Shown here: piece by piece, positions 9,358 through 18,893 of the stretch
How the letters are laid out: the number at the start of each line of letters is the position of its first letter
Numbering within the stretch: the stretch's first letter is position 1
Source: SKVR01 sp037441525
GTDB lineage: Bacteria; Bacteroidota; Bacteroidia; Bacteroidales; UBA7960
DNA length: 64,000 nucleotides
Assembly: GCA_037441525.1 (NCBI GenBank)
Contig: JBBISA010000011.1
Span: 1 to 64,000 of the forward strand
Reading direction: 5' to 3'
Position numbers and translations under genes: made by a program
Notes under the pieces: model-generated
Told to the model about the DNA's origin: nothing
Seen by the model: only the letters and a program-made list of their open reading frames with translations
The model's database searches: none

Positions 9358-10197
9358 CTACCATGATCCTCCGGCTCCGCCTCCACCAAAACGTCCACCC
9401 CCAAATCTGCCAAATCCACCTCCGCCAAAGCCGCCACCGCCAAAGCCGCCACCGTGTCCAAAAGAGCCTCTTCCTGAACTAAAATTACCGAATGAGCCCC
9501 TGTTGCCTCCATTTCCATGGCTTAACAACCAGAATAAAGTCCAAAGGGGAATATCCTTACCAGGGCTGAAAAATCTTCTTTTGCCACGGGCCAAAAACAC
9601 AACCAGAAGAATAACCAAAGCAAAAGGTAAGAAAAGGGCACCCGGCGGTACATCTTCCTGTGCATTGTAATCGGATGCTGCAAACTCGCCTGCTGCCAGT
9701 TGCATTATTACATTGGTTGCTGCATCCAGACCCTGGTAATAGTTTTCATTTCTGAAGTTTGGCAGCAACTCAATCTCAACAATGCGTTTGGCAGTGGCAT
9801 CGGGTATTACCCCTTCGAGCCCATAGCCGGGAGCAATAAAAACCTGGCGTTTACTTTCGGTAATAGATACAGTTATCACAACACCATTATCAGAACCTGC
9901 CTGTCCTACCCCCCATGCTTCGCCAACCCGGGCCGAAAAATCGGCGATCTCCAGTCCGGAAAGATCATTTGTAATGATTACGGCAATTTGTGTTGAGTGG
10001 GTAAGGGCATAATTGGTTAGTTTCTGCTCCAGAGCATTGGCCTGCTGCTGCGAAAGCAACCCAATATAATCGTTTACCAGACGGGGTGGCGATGGCTTTG
10101 GAGGCAACGACCATGATTGCACAGAAAAAAGTGTAGCAATTGCTGCTAATCCAAGAGCAAAAAGGTTAGGTCTAACTTTTTGGATTGCGAACATCAT
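9358..10197 (-). CDS. secreted/membrane TPM-domain protein with Gly-rich tail
   Basis: YgcG/Psb32-type protein. An N-terminal signal segment (about residues 10-30) precedes a TPM domain (about 38-165) containing VNDYIGLLS, TQIAVIITNDL and GYGLEGVIPD. A hydrophobic helix lies near residues 188-204. The C-terminal 50 residues are almost all Gly, Phe, Ser and Arg, ending GGGGAGGSW. This tail is common in the family and points to anchoring with a low-complexity extension; its role is not known. It is the third gene of lemA-TPM-TPM, 38 bp after the preceding TPM gene. The family is loosely tied to membrane-protein quality control; no enzymatic activity is claimed here. Confidence 0.82.
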   Translation of the reverse strand: MMFAIQKVRPNLFALGLAAIATLFSVQSWSLPPKPSPPRLVNDYIGLLSQQQANALEQKLTNYALTHSTQIAVIITNDLSGLEIADFSARVGEAWGVGQAGSDNGVVITVSITESKRQVFIAPGYGLEGVIPDATAKRIVEIELLPNFRNENYYQGLDAATNVIMQLAAGEFAASDYNAQEDVPPGALFLPFALVILLVVFLARGKRRFFSPGKDIPLWTLFWLLSHGNGGNRGSFGNFSSGRGSFGHGGGFGGGGFGGGGFGRFGGGRFGGGGAGGSW

Positions 10198-10235
10198 GTT
10201 GATATTTAGAGAATTCTATTAAATAAAATTGTAAA

Positions 10236-10682
10236 TCAATACTTTCCAAATGAAATATCATCAGGAAGTTCATTAACATCGCCAGATTGCCTGGGGAACC
10301 ACTTTTTTAGTTGTTGTCCGGCCTGGGTAATGGCTTCAACCAGACCAAGGCAGTATTGTCCCTGGCTAAATTGGCCTGCTATGTTTTCTTTTATGGCAGA
10401 CCAAAAATTCTCAGGCACTTTTTCATTGATGCCGGCATCGCCCAAAATGGCAAATTTGTGGCTTTTTACAGCAATGTAAAATAACACCCCGTTGCGTTGG
10501 GCGGTTTTTACCATTCCCAATTTCTCGAAGAGTGTGGCTGCGCGATCAAGTACATCGCCATCGCAGACATTTTCGATGTGAACACGAATTTCACCCGAAG
10601 TCCTCCCTTCTGCTTCAGCAATGGCATATTTTATAACATCTTTTTCAGCCTGGCTGAAAAAATCAATTGCATTGACTCCCAT
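10236..10682 (-). CDS. TPM-domain protein (cytoplasmic type)
   Basis: Short 148-aa TPM-domain protein without a signal peptide. The segments AIAEAEGRTSGEIRVHIE, AQRNGVLFYIAVKSHKFAI and LGDAGINEKVP match the TPM fold, and a short tail follows. It begins 5 bp after the lemA stop and precedes the Gly-rich TPM gene, so the three are almost certainly co-transcribed. LemA next to one or two TPM genes is a recurrent arrangement in Bacteroidota (established neighbourhood); molecular function remains unclear. Confidence 0.82.
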   Translation of the reverse strand: MGVNAIDFFSQAEKDVIKYAIAEAEGRTSGEIRVHIENVCDGDVLDRAATLFEKLGMVKTAQRNGVLFYIAVKSHKFAILGDAGINEKVPENFWSAIKENIAGQFSQGQYCLGLVEAITQAGQQLKKWFPRQSGDVNELPDDISFGKY

Positions 10683-10687
10683 CGTTC

Positions 10688-11293
10688 TTAAAATTCAATC
10701 ACAGGAGCCACATCGGCACCCGGGCGGGCTTCGAAATAGGCCTTGCGTTCAAAACCAAAAATGGATGCATAGATGTTTCGTGGAAACTGCCTGATGTTGG
10801 TATTGTAGCCCTGCACCATTTCGCTGAACTTGCGGCGCTCGTTGGTAATACGGTTTTCGGTGCCTTCGAGCTGTGCCTGCAATTCAAGAAAATTCTGATT
10901 GGCCTTTAGGTCGGGATATCGCTCAACTACCACCATTAGCCTGGCCAGTGCCGATGAAAGTCCCTGCTGAGCCTGTTCAAACTGCTGAAGCGATTCCGGG
11001 GTTATTTTGGTGGGATCGATGGTTACCGAAGTGGCTTTGGAGCGAGCTTCAATAACACCTTCGAGTGTTTCGCGCTCGTGTGATGCGTAACCCCTGACTG
11101 TACTCACCAGGTTGGGTATTAGGTCGGCACGGCGCTGATAAACGTTTTCTACCTGCGACCACTGTCCTTTTACTCCCTCTTCCATGGAAACGAAGGAATT
11201 GTAGGCGGTGCGGAAATTTCCATAAATTATAAGGGCTACCAGAACAATTACCCCAATGATGATCCATTTTCTGTAAGGCTGAATAGATGCCAT
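10688..11293 (-). CDS. lemA: LemA family protein
   Basis: A single N-terminal transmembrane helix (about residues 10-25) is followed by a long helical domain. Family landmarks are visible: the YNSFVSMEEGVKGQWSQVENVYQRRADLIPNL-type segment, VERYPDLKANQNF, and RKFSEMVQGYNTNIRQFP. The length of 201 aa is typical. First gene of the lemA-TPM-TPM operon, placed after a terminator behind htpG. The biochemical role of LemA is not established. Confidence 0.9.
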   Translation of the reverse strand: MASIQPYRKWIIIGVIVLVALIIYGNFRTAYNSFVSMEEGVKGQWSQVENVYQRRADLIPNLVSTVRGYASHERETLEGVIEARSKATSVTIDPTKITPESLQQFEQAQQGLSSALARLMVVVERYPDLKANQNFLELQAQLEGTENRITNERRKFSEMVQGYNTNIRQFPRNIYASIFGFERKAYFEARPGADVAPVIEF

Positions 11294-11356
11294 ATTTATT
11301 TAGTTTTTAAGTTGGTGATTGCCCGCAGGCGGAATGATTTGTTTTCAGGTTGATAA

Positions 11357-11406
11357 TAAAAGGCCGGGGATGGGCAATAAATTAAAGGCCCAGCCATTCC
11401 CCGACC
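11357..11406 (-). terminator. intrinsic terminator after htpG
   Basis: Read on the minus strand, an imperfect GC-rich hairpin joins GGTCGGGGA-TGG with the complementary CCATCCCCGGCC and runs into TTTTATTAT. It lies between the htpG stop (11417) and lemA, so it should separate htpG from the lemA operon. Confidence 0.6.
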
Positions 11407-11416
11407 AAAGGTTTTA

Positions 11417-13297
11417 TCAGATAAGTTCTACGCTTCTTTTTATGAAAGATGTGAGTTTTTCTCCTTTGAGAAGGTTTTTTGACAATAAGGCAAGATCGAT
11501 AAGCTGACTAATTAATTTACCCTGAGTGCCTTCTTCCTTTTCATCGAGGATGCGTGTGGCGATGGCATGGTTTACATTCACCACAAGGTTGTATGAATCG
11601 GGTAAGCTGCCCATGTAGCTCATGCCACCGCCAAGGGCTGACATATCCTTCATGCGGCGCATAAATTCGGGTTGAGTAATCAGAATGGGCTGATCGGTTT
11701 CGCTCATGTTTTCAAAAGTAACATGGAACGATTTGTTTTCGAGTTGCTTTTCTATAAGCTCTTTGAGTTTGTTTTTTTGATCGTCAGACAATTTGGAAGG
11801 CAGTTCATCGTCTTTTTTGATGAGCTTTTCAGGTACATCAGCATCAACCCTGGTAAAACTTACTTTTTCGAGGGTACTTTCGAGCATATTGATGAAATGA
11901 CTGTCGATGGGGCTGTCCATCACCAGAATGTCATATCCTCTTTCTTTGGCGGCATCAATAAAACTATGTTGTTCTTCCTGGTTCGATGCGTAAATATGCA
12001 CCAGCTTATCATCCTTATCGGTTTGCTGCCCTTTAACGTGGCTGGCGTATTCCTCGAAAGTGAAATATTTGCTGTCAACATTTTTCAGCAGGCAGAATTT
12101 GCGGGCTCTTTCCTTAAATTTCTCATCGGTGATCATTCCATACTGGATGAAGATGCGGATATCGTCCCATTTTTTTTCAAAGTCTTCGCGATTAGCCTTG
12201 AAGAGCTCTTCGAGCTTGTCGGCAACTTTTTTGGTGATGTGGCCGCTGATTTTTTTCACATTGCCATCACTTTGCAGGAAGCTGCGCGATACATTGAGGG
12301 GAATGTCGGGTGAATCGAGCACCCCGTGGAGCAATGTCAAAAAGTCAGGTACTATTCCTTCTACCGAATCTGTAACAAACACCTGGTTGCAGTAGAGCTG
12401 TATCTTGTCGCGCTGCACTTCGAAATTCTGCTTCACCTTGGGGAAATAGAGTATGCCCGTAAGGTTGAAGGGGTAGTCAACATTCAGGTGTATGTTGAAA
12501 AGCGGCTGCTCGAAGGTCATGGGATAGAGTTCACGATAGAAGCTTTTGTAGTCTTCATCCTTAAGGTCGATGGGTTTCTGAGTCCAGGCAGGTTTTGTAT
12601 TGTTTATCTGACGCGGCTTTTCGGTAACCACTTCCTTATCTTCCCCTTTTTCGTCTTTTTCGGTGTTGTAATCCTTTTCGACACCAAAAATAATGGGGAT
12701 GGGCAGGAATTTACAATATTTTTTCAGCAGATTAAGGATGCGGTACTCTTCCAGAAATTCAAGAGAGTCATCGGCAATGTGCAGCACCACATCGGTACCA
12801 CGCTCCTGCTTTTCGGTTTCGGTGAGCTGGAATTCGGGATTGCCTTCACATTCCCATTTCACTGCCTGCGCCCCTTGCTGCCATGATTGGGTAATGATCT
12901 CTACCTTGCGCGCTACCATAAAAGATGAATAGAAACCAAGTCCGAAATGACCTATGATGCCATTGGTTTCGCCGGCACTCTTCACCTTATCTATCCACTC
13001 TTCGGCGCTTGAGAAAGCGATCTGGTTGATGTATTTTTCAACCTCATCGGCGGTCATTCCAATCCCTTTATCGCTGATGGTAAGGGTCTTTGCATTAGCA
13101 TCAAGCTTCACAACAATATTAATATCTCCTATGTCGCCCTTAAACTCTCCCATGGAAGCCAGGGTTTTCAGTTTCTGGGTGGCATCGGTGGCATTGGAAA
13201 CCAGCTCGCGCAGAAATATTTCGTGATCTGAATAAAGGAACTTTTTAATAATAGGAAAAATGTTCTCGGTCTGAACGTTAATCTTACCTTTTCGCAT
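11417..13297 (-). CDS. htpG: molecular chaperone HtpG (Hsp90 family)
   Basis: Bacterial Hsp90, an ATP-dependent cytosolic chaperone dimer. The GHKL ATPase domain has FLRELVSNATDATQK (the conserved ATP-site Glu/Asn), DKGIGMTADEV and GHFGLGFYSSFMVA. The middle domain includes LNVSRSFLQSD, with the catalytic-loop arginine, and the C-terminal dimerisation domain follows. The length of 626 aa matches full-length HtpG. The acidic linker KDEKGEDKE lies between the ATPase and middle domains. Monocistronic by context: a terminator follows, and upstream is an inverted repeat that might be a heat-shock operator. Confidence 0.97.
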   Translation of the reverse strand: MRKGKINVQTENIFPIIKKFLYSDHEIFLRELVSNATDATQKLKTLASMGEFKGDIGDINIVVKLDANAKTLTISDKGIGMTADEVEKYINQIAFSSAEEWIDKVKSAGETNGIIGHFGLGFYSSFMVARKVEIITQSWQQGAQAVKWECEGNPEFQLTETEKQERGTDVVLHIADDSLEFLEEYRILNLLKKYCKFLPIPIIFGVEKDYNTEKDEKGEDKEVVTEKPRQINNTKPAWTQKPIDLKDEDYKSFYRELYPMTFEQPLFNIHLNVDYPFNLTGILYFPKVKQNFEVQRDKIQLYCNQVFVTDSVEGIVPDFLTLLHGVLDSPDIPLNVSRSFLQSDGNVKKISGHITKKVADKLEELFKANREDFEKKWDDIRIFIQYGMITDEKFKERARKFCLLKNVDSKYFTFEEYASHVKGQQTDKDDKLVHIYASNQEEQHSFIDAAKERGYDILVMDSPIDSHFINMLESTLEKVSFTRVDADVPEKLIKKDDELPSKLSDDQKNKLKELIEKQLENKSFHVTFENMSETDQPILITQPEFMRRMKDMSALGGGMSYMGSLPDSYNLVVNVNHAIATRILDEKEEGTQGKLISQLIDLALLSKNLLKGEKLTSFIKRSVELI

Positions 13298-13344
13298 GGC
13301 TTATTAAGGATTTGTATTTGACTTTACATTATCGAGGTGAGCCA

Positions 13345-13384
13345 GTCAAAGTGTGTGCCACCCGATGACGACTGACATTTTGAC
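13345..13384 (-). promoter_or_regulatory. inverted repeat upstream of htpG
   Basis: The arms GTCAAAGTG (13345-13353) and CATTTTGAC (13376-13384) are complementary apart from one G-T pair, and lie about 50-90 bp upstream of the htpG start. This is not a CIRCE element. A candidate stress-regulator site; no TAnnTTTG box is evident nearby. Confidence 0.3.
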
Positions 13385-13496
13385 CCTAAAGGAGTATAAA
13401 ACTTCTGACCCTTTACCAGGTATTAGTGCGCTAAACGGGGACTCACTGCGACTGGATAAATTAGTTTCATAATCACACTGCGAGCAAATTAAAGGA

Positions 13497-16067
13497 TTAT
13501 TCCATCCATATTTCCTGTAATTCAAAATCTACTTTGCTGTTCTCATTTGTTGGGTTTGGCATCAGGGTTACCTGAATAGTTTCTAGATCTTCAGCCATCA
13601 AAGCCCGATGGTTGCTTATACCTGAGAACCAAGGTTTAAATTCGGGATAAGGCCTGGGGATCATGGCAAATTTACCCTCGACAAAGTCTTTTAACGCAAT
13701 CCGGTAAACATCCTGCCTGTTTGTGATGGTTATGCTGCCTGTGTATGCATTGGCATTTTTATCAATCAGGCTAATTTGCAGGTTTACATTATTGCTATGG
13801 TTACTTTTCCCTTTTACAACAAGAAAATTTTTCTGGTTAAGTTCGGAAAGCCTTCCTTTTACCTGATCTCGGAAGAAATACCTGAATGAATAAATCTGGG
13901 TGTTTCCGGTGCCATCCTGGCTGGCAGGAACCGAATCAAGGTTGAAATTCAATACTCCTTTCCCCACTTCGGCAAGGGGTCGCAGCTGAATTCCTCTAAC
14001 CCAGGGCCGGAGGGTTTCATCATTATTTTGCCATGCACACCATATTGGGACCGACTCTGAAGATGGCACAAAGTGCAACTGAAAGGAGGAATGGTCATAA
14101 AAATCCCAGTCGCCGGGTCTTCCTTTCTTTGCGGCAGGGAAACTCATCCAATAGCTCTCAAATTTAACCATTATGTAATAATGCAAAATAGCATGCTTAG
14201 CGACACCAGGTTTTACCAGTACCTGAAACCTGTCGTTTCCGGTATAAGCAGCTTCTTGTTGCCAGCTTCCCTGCTCACCCCAAAAGGCAACAAAAACTGA
14301 CTCTGGCTTCTGGGGGCTTATAATCTCAAATCTGATTACCGCTTCATGGCCAGCAGTATGCTTTTCAGGAGTAAGATTTTTAATCATAATAACCTTCAGA
14401 TCGGCCCTGGGAGCCACGTATTCGTTCAACTTCATATTTTTAAAAGAGAAATCCTCTTTTACAATGGTATTATTTCCTTTAGGTCTTAACAGGTAAACAC
14501 CAGGCCTTATTTCAAAGGCCCCTGCCCTGGCGATTGTCGACCATGAGTTCCCTACATTCATGGGGCTAATGCTAAAATCACTGCCTAATCCGGGGAGTTC
14601 TATTCTCATAGCCCTGTTTCTGTAATTTACAGCAGCTACCTGCCGTTGCGCACTGGTTCTGGCATAAGGGTCATCAACCCAGTATGCATCGGGCATCACT
14701 TCCAGACGCCAGACACCATTTTGGAGCTTATCCAGAAAGTAAGCCCCTCTCCCGTCATAATGCACAAGGGGAGAACTGCCATAGCCGGCAATTTCGCTTA
14801 CGTTCTGAACATTCGCGGGCTTTGAATTGGTGTGATTTGAATAAAAAAACTGCTTATTGGAAATAAGCTCTACAAGATTATTCTCATAGTCAATTCTGAA
14901 ATTTCCAAACTGATTGTTTTGGGGAAACTTGCCAAAGTGGGCATACCGGGGTATTTGTTGAAATATGGCAGAAGCAATTTTAAGGCTCAAAGCCTTTTGA
15001 GGAGCATAGGGCAGACTCATGTAGTGAGTGCCATAGTTGGTATTGTAAGGAGCAAGAAACATGGCATCGTAATCGAAATGGGTAGCTATCTGCATGCCCA
15101 CCTCACGGAAACTTCTGGCCATTGCAGGATACATATAGTTACCGCCTACATCGGCTGCATCAAATTCATAAACAATTTTAGCCTTATTTCTGAAATCGGC
15201 ATCGTCAGCAAATGGGATAAAATATTCGCTTACATGAGGCAGAAAGTTGCCGTTGATCTGCCGTCGCGCTACCAATCCGGTGGGGTACCATTGAAAGGTA
15301 CCACCCTGCACATCAGCTTCCAGGTATGCCCGGTAAAGATGGATACTGTGGGTCATATTGTAAAATATAGGGGTAGTTGTGCCGGTTCTGCGCATTGAAG
15401 CAATCATCCGGTTGATGAATGTAACCACTTCGGCAACTGTTCCCGGATGATGTGGTTCGTTGCTGACTTCAAATGCAATCACATCAGAATCATTTTTGTA
15501 AGCTATTCCCGTGTAGGGATTTACATGATTAAGGAACTGGTAAAGATAGTTTTCCTGTGCGCGGATGGCATCGGGATGGGTAAGGCAGGCAGCTTTCCCA
15601 TATTTATGGGCAAAACCAGGGGTATCAAAGTCGGGTTCGGGCCAACCATTGCCCCAAAAGGCGATTGGGGTGATCACGTATTTCATCCCTCTTTTTTTCA
15701 TTTCACTTATGGTGAAGTCGAACAGCCTCAGATGCTCATTTTGCAAAAGATTGCCCAGCGTGTCTGAAATTTCGGTATCCCAAACATGAACCCTGTAAAG
15801 ATTGAAATCGAGCCGGGCAAAATGGTAAATGTCCTGCCTGATAGCTTCTTCATGCGAAATACCCAGTCTCTGGGCCATGCGGAATGCATGGGCAAAAGGG
15901 GTGGAATAGTTAACCCCAAACCCATGTATCTCGCTGTTATCAGCGCCCCACCTTAATACTCCGGAACCATCGACATAGGATTTGTTTTCAGTAGGCTGTT
16001 GAGGGTAAATGTAACCCCCTGTAGCCAGAATTAAAATGGTTGTTATGGTAAAACTGAAATTTCGCAT
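13497..16067 (-). CDS. secreted GH5-like glycoside hydrolase with C-terminal accessory domains
   Basis: Signal peptide (about residues 1-22), then a clan GH-A TIM-barrel (about 30-400) resembling GH5 endo-beta-glycanases or mannanases. The acid/base is probably Glu204 in VSNEPHH and the nucleophile Glu301 in IVYEFDAAD. The remaining 450 residues are beta-rich: a short barrel-closing domain, an Ig-like segment near 560-660 and a carbohydrate-binding-like domain at the end. No T9SS sorting tail is seen, so periplasmic or outer-membrane-associated placement is more likely than surface export. Substrate is not determined; neighbouring laminarinase genes make a beta-glucan plausible. Divergent from transketolase. 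A near-consensus -7 box (TACCTTAG, minus strand 16123-16116) lies upstream. Confidence 0.75.
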   Translation of the reverse strand: MRNFSFTITTILILATGGYIYPQQPTENKSYVDGSGVLRWGADNSEIHGFGVNYSTPFAHAFRMAQRLGISHEEAIRQDIYHFARLDFNLYRVHVWDTEISDTLGNLLQNEHLRLFDFTISEMKKRGMKYVITPIAFWGNGWPEPDFDTPGFAHKYGKAACLTHPDAIRAQENYLYQFLNHVNPYTGIAYKNDSDVIAFEVSNEPHHPGTVAEVVTFINRMIASMRRTGTTTPIFYNMTHSIHLYRAYLEADVQGGTFQWYPTGLVARRQINGNFLPHVSEYFIPFADDADFRNKAKIVYEFDAADVGGNYMYPAMARSFREVGMQIATHFDYDAMFLAPYNTNYGTHYMSLPYAPQKALSLKIASAIFQQIPRYAHFGKFPQNNQFGNFRIDYENNLVELISNKQFFYSNHTNSKPANVQNVSEIAGYGSSPLVHYDGRGAYFLDKLQNGVWRLEVMPDAYWVDDPYARTSAQRQVAAVNYRNRAMRIELPGLGSDFSISPMNVGNSWSTIARAGAFEIRPGVYLLRPKGNNTIVKEDFSFKNMKLNEYVAPRADLKVIMIKNLTPEKHTAGHEAVIRFEIISPQKPESVFVAFWGEQGSWQQEAAYTGNDRFQVLVKPGVAKHAILHYYIMVKFESYWMSFPAAKKGRPGDWDFYDHSSFQLHFVPSSESVPIWCAWQNNDETLRPWVRGIQLRPLAEVGKGVLNFNLDSVPASQDGTGNTQIYSFRYFFRDQVKGRLSELNQKNFLVVKGKSNHSNNVNLQISLIDKNANAYTGSITITNRQDVYRIALKDFVEGKFAMIPRPYPEFKPWFSGISNHRALMAEDLETIQVTLMPNPTNENSKVDFELQEIWME

Positions 16068-16210
16068 GGTAGTAAAGATTTATGAAACAGTTGCTTCTGA
16101 AACCCAATTGCAATGCTAAGGTAGTTATAAAAAACAGGCAGGCTCACCAAACCTGATTGACTTCCCACTGAAAGTTTAGTTTTGCAGGTGAAATCCTGAG
16201 CAGTTTTTTA

Positions 16211-16218
16211 TACCTTTG
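16211..16218 (+). promoter_or_regulatory. -7 promoter box for transketolase
   Basis: TACCTTTG followed by CG is a perfect TAnnTTTG. It predicts a transcript start near 16224 and a leader of about 50 nt to the ATG at 16275. TTTTG at 16180-16184 is rather far for a -33 element. Confidence 0.5.
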
Positions 16219-16274
16219 CGTTATAAATACGCTAAGGTAGGCATTCAATCATTAATATCCACATAATCAACAGT

Positions 16275-18302
16275 ATGACAAACGTAATTAATCGCTCAGC
16301 CGACAATATCCGTATCCTTTCGGCAGCAATGGTAGAAAAGGCCAAGTCAGGCCATCCAGGAGGCGCCATGGGCGGTGCCGATTTTGTAAATATCCTGTTT
16401 TCGGAGTTTTTGAATTACGACCCCGACAATGGTAAATGGCAAAACCGCGACCGGTTTTTCCTTGATCCCGGTCACATGTCGCCCATGTTGTATTCCATTC
16501 TTTGCATGGTTGGTTACTATAACATGGATGATCTTAAAAATTTCAGGCAATGGGGAAGCATAACTCCCGGCCACCCCGAAGCAAATCATGAAAAAGGGGT
16601 AGAAAATACTTCGGGGCCCCTTGGCATGGGACATACCAATGCCGTTGGAGCCGCAATAGCCGAACGCTTTTTGGTTGCCCGCTTTGGCGAAACCCACGCC
16701 CATAAAACATACGCTTTTATTTCGGATGGCGGTATTCAGGAAGAAATAAGCCAGGGCGCAGGCCGTATTGCCGGTTACCTGGGACTGAGCAACCTGATTA
16801 TGTTCTATGATTCCAATGACATTCAGCTTTCTACCGAAACCAATGCCGTATCGCACGAAGATACGGCAATGAAATACCGCTCATGGAACTGGAATGTGAT
16901 GACCATTGATGGCAACAACCCAGAAGCCATCAGGCAGGCACTGAAACAGGCCAACCAGGAAAAAGACAGGCCCACTCTGATTATCGGGAAAACCATTATG
17001 GGCAAGGGAGCTGTGAAAGATGACGGCAGTTCCTACGAAAGACAGACATCCACCCACGGAATGCCTTTGTCGGAGGCAGGTGCATCCTTCGAAAAATCCA
17101 TTGCGAATCTTGGTGGTGATTCTGCCAATCCTTTCGTGGTCTTCGATGATGTGAAGGAATTCTGGAAAGATGTGAACGAGAAGAAAAGACAGATCGTTAA
17201 AGAAAGTAAGGATCGCGAAAATAAATGGGCTGCAGCTAACCCTGAACTTTCTGCAAAACTAAAGGGGTTCCTTGAAGGCAAACTCCCCCAAATTGATTAT
17301 TCGGCTATTGCCCACAAGCCCAGCATTGCTACCCGCGCTGCCTCAGGCAATGTGCTTGCTTACCTGGCCGACAAGGTTGAAAACATGATTGTTTCGTCAG
17401 CCGACCTCTCCAACAGCGACAAAACCGACTCCTTCCTGAAGAAAACAAAACAGTTTGTAAAAGGCGATTTCACCGGCTCATTCCTGCAGGCTGGGGTTTC
17501 GGAATTAACCATGGGAGCCATTGCCAACGGTATGGCGCTACATGGGGGAGTTATACCGGTGTGTGCCACATTCTTCGTGTTTTCCGATTATATGAAACCT
17601 GCCGTCCGCTTAGCTGCCCTTATGGAGTTACAGGTAATATATGTGTGGACCCATGATGCCTTCCGGGTGGGCGAAGACGGTCCAACCCACCAGCCTGTGG
17701 AGCAGGAAGCACAAATTAGATTGCTCGAGAAACTGAAAAACCACAGCAAAGTCAGGAGTTTTCTTGTTCTTCGCCCTGCCGATGCTGCCGAAACCACCGT
17801 TGCCTGGGAAATGGCCCTCGAAAACAAACATACACCCACTGCGTTGCTGCTTTCGCGACAGAACATCCCCGATATTGCCCGCCCAAACAGGGTGCAGGAA
17901 GCCGCCGGAGCCACAAAAGGGGGTTACATTGTACTCGCACCTGAAGGCAAACCCGATGTGGTGCTTGTGGGTAATGGTTCAGAAGTTTCAACCCTTTACC
18001 ATGGAGCCCAGATGCTTAAGGATAAAAAAGGGCTGAAAGTGCAGGTATCGTCAATTATCTCAGAAGGACTTTTCCGCGAGCAGGATGCCAGTTACCAGGA
18101 GAAAGTGCTCCCGACAGGTGTTCCCACCGTGGGCCTCACAGCCGGTTTGCCTGTTACCCTTGCCGGACTGGCCGGCACCAATAGCTGCATTATCGGTCTT
18201 GACAGCTTTGGCTATTCTGCCCCAGCTGGCGTTCTCGATCAAAAACTGGGATATACCCCTGAAAATGTTTACAAGGTAACAACAGAATTTCTTGTCAAAT
18301 AA
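16275..18302 (+). CDS. tkt: transketolase
   Basis: Thiamine-diphosphate enzyme that transfers two-carbon ketol units in the non-oxidative pentose phosphate pathway. Seen are the N-terminal substrate motif KSGHPGGAMGGADF, the ThDP/Mg segment FISDGGIQEE...YDSND, the catalytic-loop HGMP, and the pyrimidine-domain GEDGPTHQPVEQ. The full 675 aa fits a single-chain transketolase. The second Gly of the usual GDGxxxEG motif is replaced (SDGGIQEE), a variant common in Bacteroidota copies. It is monocistronic, ending in a strong terminator. It could feed pentoses from xylan-type sugars or sugar phosphates from the glucan genes nearby, but it is a housekeeping enzyme. Confidence 0.96.
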   Translation: MTNVINRSADNIRILSAAMVEKAKSGHPGGAMGGADFVNILFSEFLNYDPDNGKWQNRDRFFLDPGHMSPMLYSILCMVGYYNMDDLKNFRQWGSITPGHPEANHEKGVENTSGPLGMGHTNAVGAAIAERFLVARFGETHAHKTYAFISDGGIQEEISQGAGRIAGYLGLSNLIMFYDSNDIQLSTETNAVSHEDTAMKYRSWNWNVMTIDGNNPEAIRQALKQANQEKDRPTLIIGKTIMGKGAVKDDGSSYERQTSTHGMPLSEAGASFEKSIANLGGDSANPFVVFDDVKEFWKDVNEKKRQIVKESKDRENKWAAANPELSAKLKGFLEGKLPQIDYSAIAHKPSIATRAASGNVLAYLADKVENMIVSSADLSNSDKTDSFLKKTKQFVKGDFTGSFLQAGVSELTMGAIANGMALHGGVIPVCATFFVFSDYMKPAVRLAALMELQVIYVWTHDAFRVGEDGPTHQPVEQEAQIRLLEKLKNHSKVRSFLVLRPADAAETTVAWEMALENKHTPTALLLSRQNIPDIARPNRVQEAAGATKGGYIVLAPEGKPDVVLVGNGSEVSTLYHGAQMLKDKKGLKVQVSSIISEGLFREQDASYQEKVLPTGVPTVGLTAGLPVTLAGLAGTNSCIIGLDSFGYSAPAGVLDQKLGYTPENVYKVTTEFLVK

Positions 18303-18323
18303 TTGTCAAGAACGTATTTCTTC

Positions 18324-18355
18324 AAGCCCTTCTGCAGTCAGAAGGGCTTTTTTTT
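18324..18355 (+). terminator. intrinsic terminator after tkt
   Basis: Perfect 11-bp stem AAGCCCTTCTG / CAGAAGGGCTT with a CAGT loop, followed by a run of eight T. A textbook rho-independent terminator 21 bp after the transketolase stop. Confidence 0.92.
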
Positions 18356-18360
18356 GGGGG

Positions 18361-18813
18361 GTATGCAAATCATTTTAACTCCCTTGGTTTCTTTAATTAA
18401 AAAGCTTGGAACATATCTATTCGATGTTCAAAAATTACAGAGTTTCGATAACCTTAATTCATCCTTGTTTCGGTATATTTTCTTTTTGAAGGCATAGAGA
18501 TGGATTTTTAATCAGGGATGTGAAGATTCTATATTGATCTATAGTTGATGGATATAATGAAAACATGATTATCCGCAAATTTGCCACTACAGAAGTGACA
18601 ATATGGTATCAATATCAGCATAGCATCCTGAAAGGACACCTTATTTAGGCACAAAGGCAGCGCCTTGGGTAAAATCCGAAAGAACTCTGGTGGCTGGTAA
18701 GGGCAGCTTGGCGCAACAAATGGTTGAGAGGGTAGAGACGATGAAGAAGGTCTATTGGTTGCCAGGTGCCAGGACTTTCCATCTTTCGCAAAAAATGGAA
18801 ACGTCCGGCTTAC
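18361..18813. other. intergenic stretch with no recognised gene
   Basis: About 450 bp between two terminators. Small ORFs on both strands have no recognisable motifs. The right half is more GC-rich than the left but shows no clear RNA fold or protein homology to the eye. It may be a decayed remnant. Confidence 0.4.
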
Positions 18814-18861
18814 ATAAAAAAAGGCCTTCCCGTTGCGCATTGCGCAACGGGAAGGCCTTTC
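18814..18861 (-). terminator. very long perfect hairpin terminator
   Basis: AAAGGCCTTCCCGTTGCGCA (18821-18840) is perfectly complementary to 18842-18861, forming up to 20 bp with almost no loop. On the minus strand it is followed by TTTTTTTATG, making a strong terminator for the T9SS carbohydrate-binding gene 33 bp away. In the plus direction the T-run is short. Confidence 0.88.
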
Positions 18862-18893
18862 GATTTATTCCCTAAATATTATACTGACAGATA

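Noticed and set aside
9317..9670. 117-aa proline-rich plus-strand ORF
   Set aside because: It is the antisense of the Gly-rich tail of the TPM-domain gene; Gly codons read backwards give the proline runs.
18770..18815. RNase P RNA-like fragments (GGAAAGTCC on minus, CCGGCTTACA on plus)
   Set aside because: The two fragments are on opposite strands, and the conserved core of RNase P RNA is absent between the terminators.
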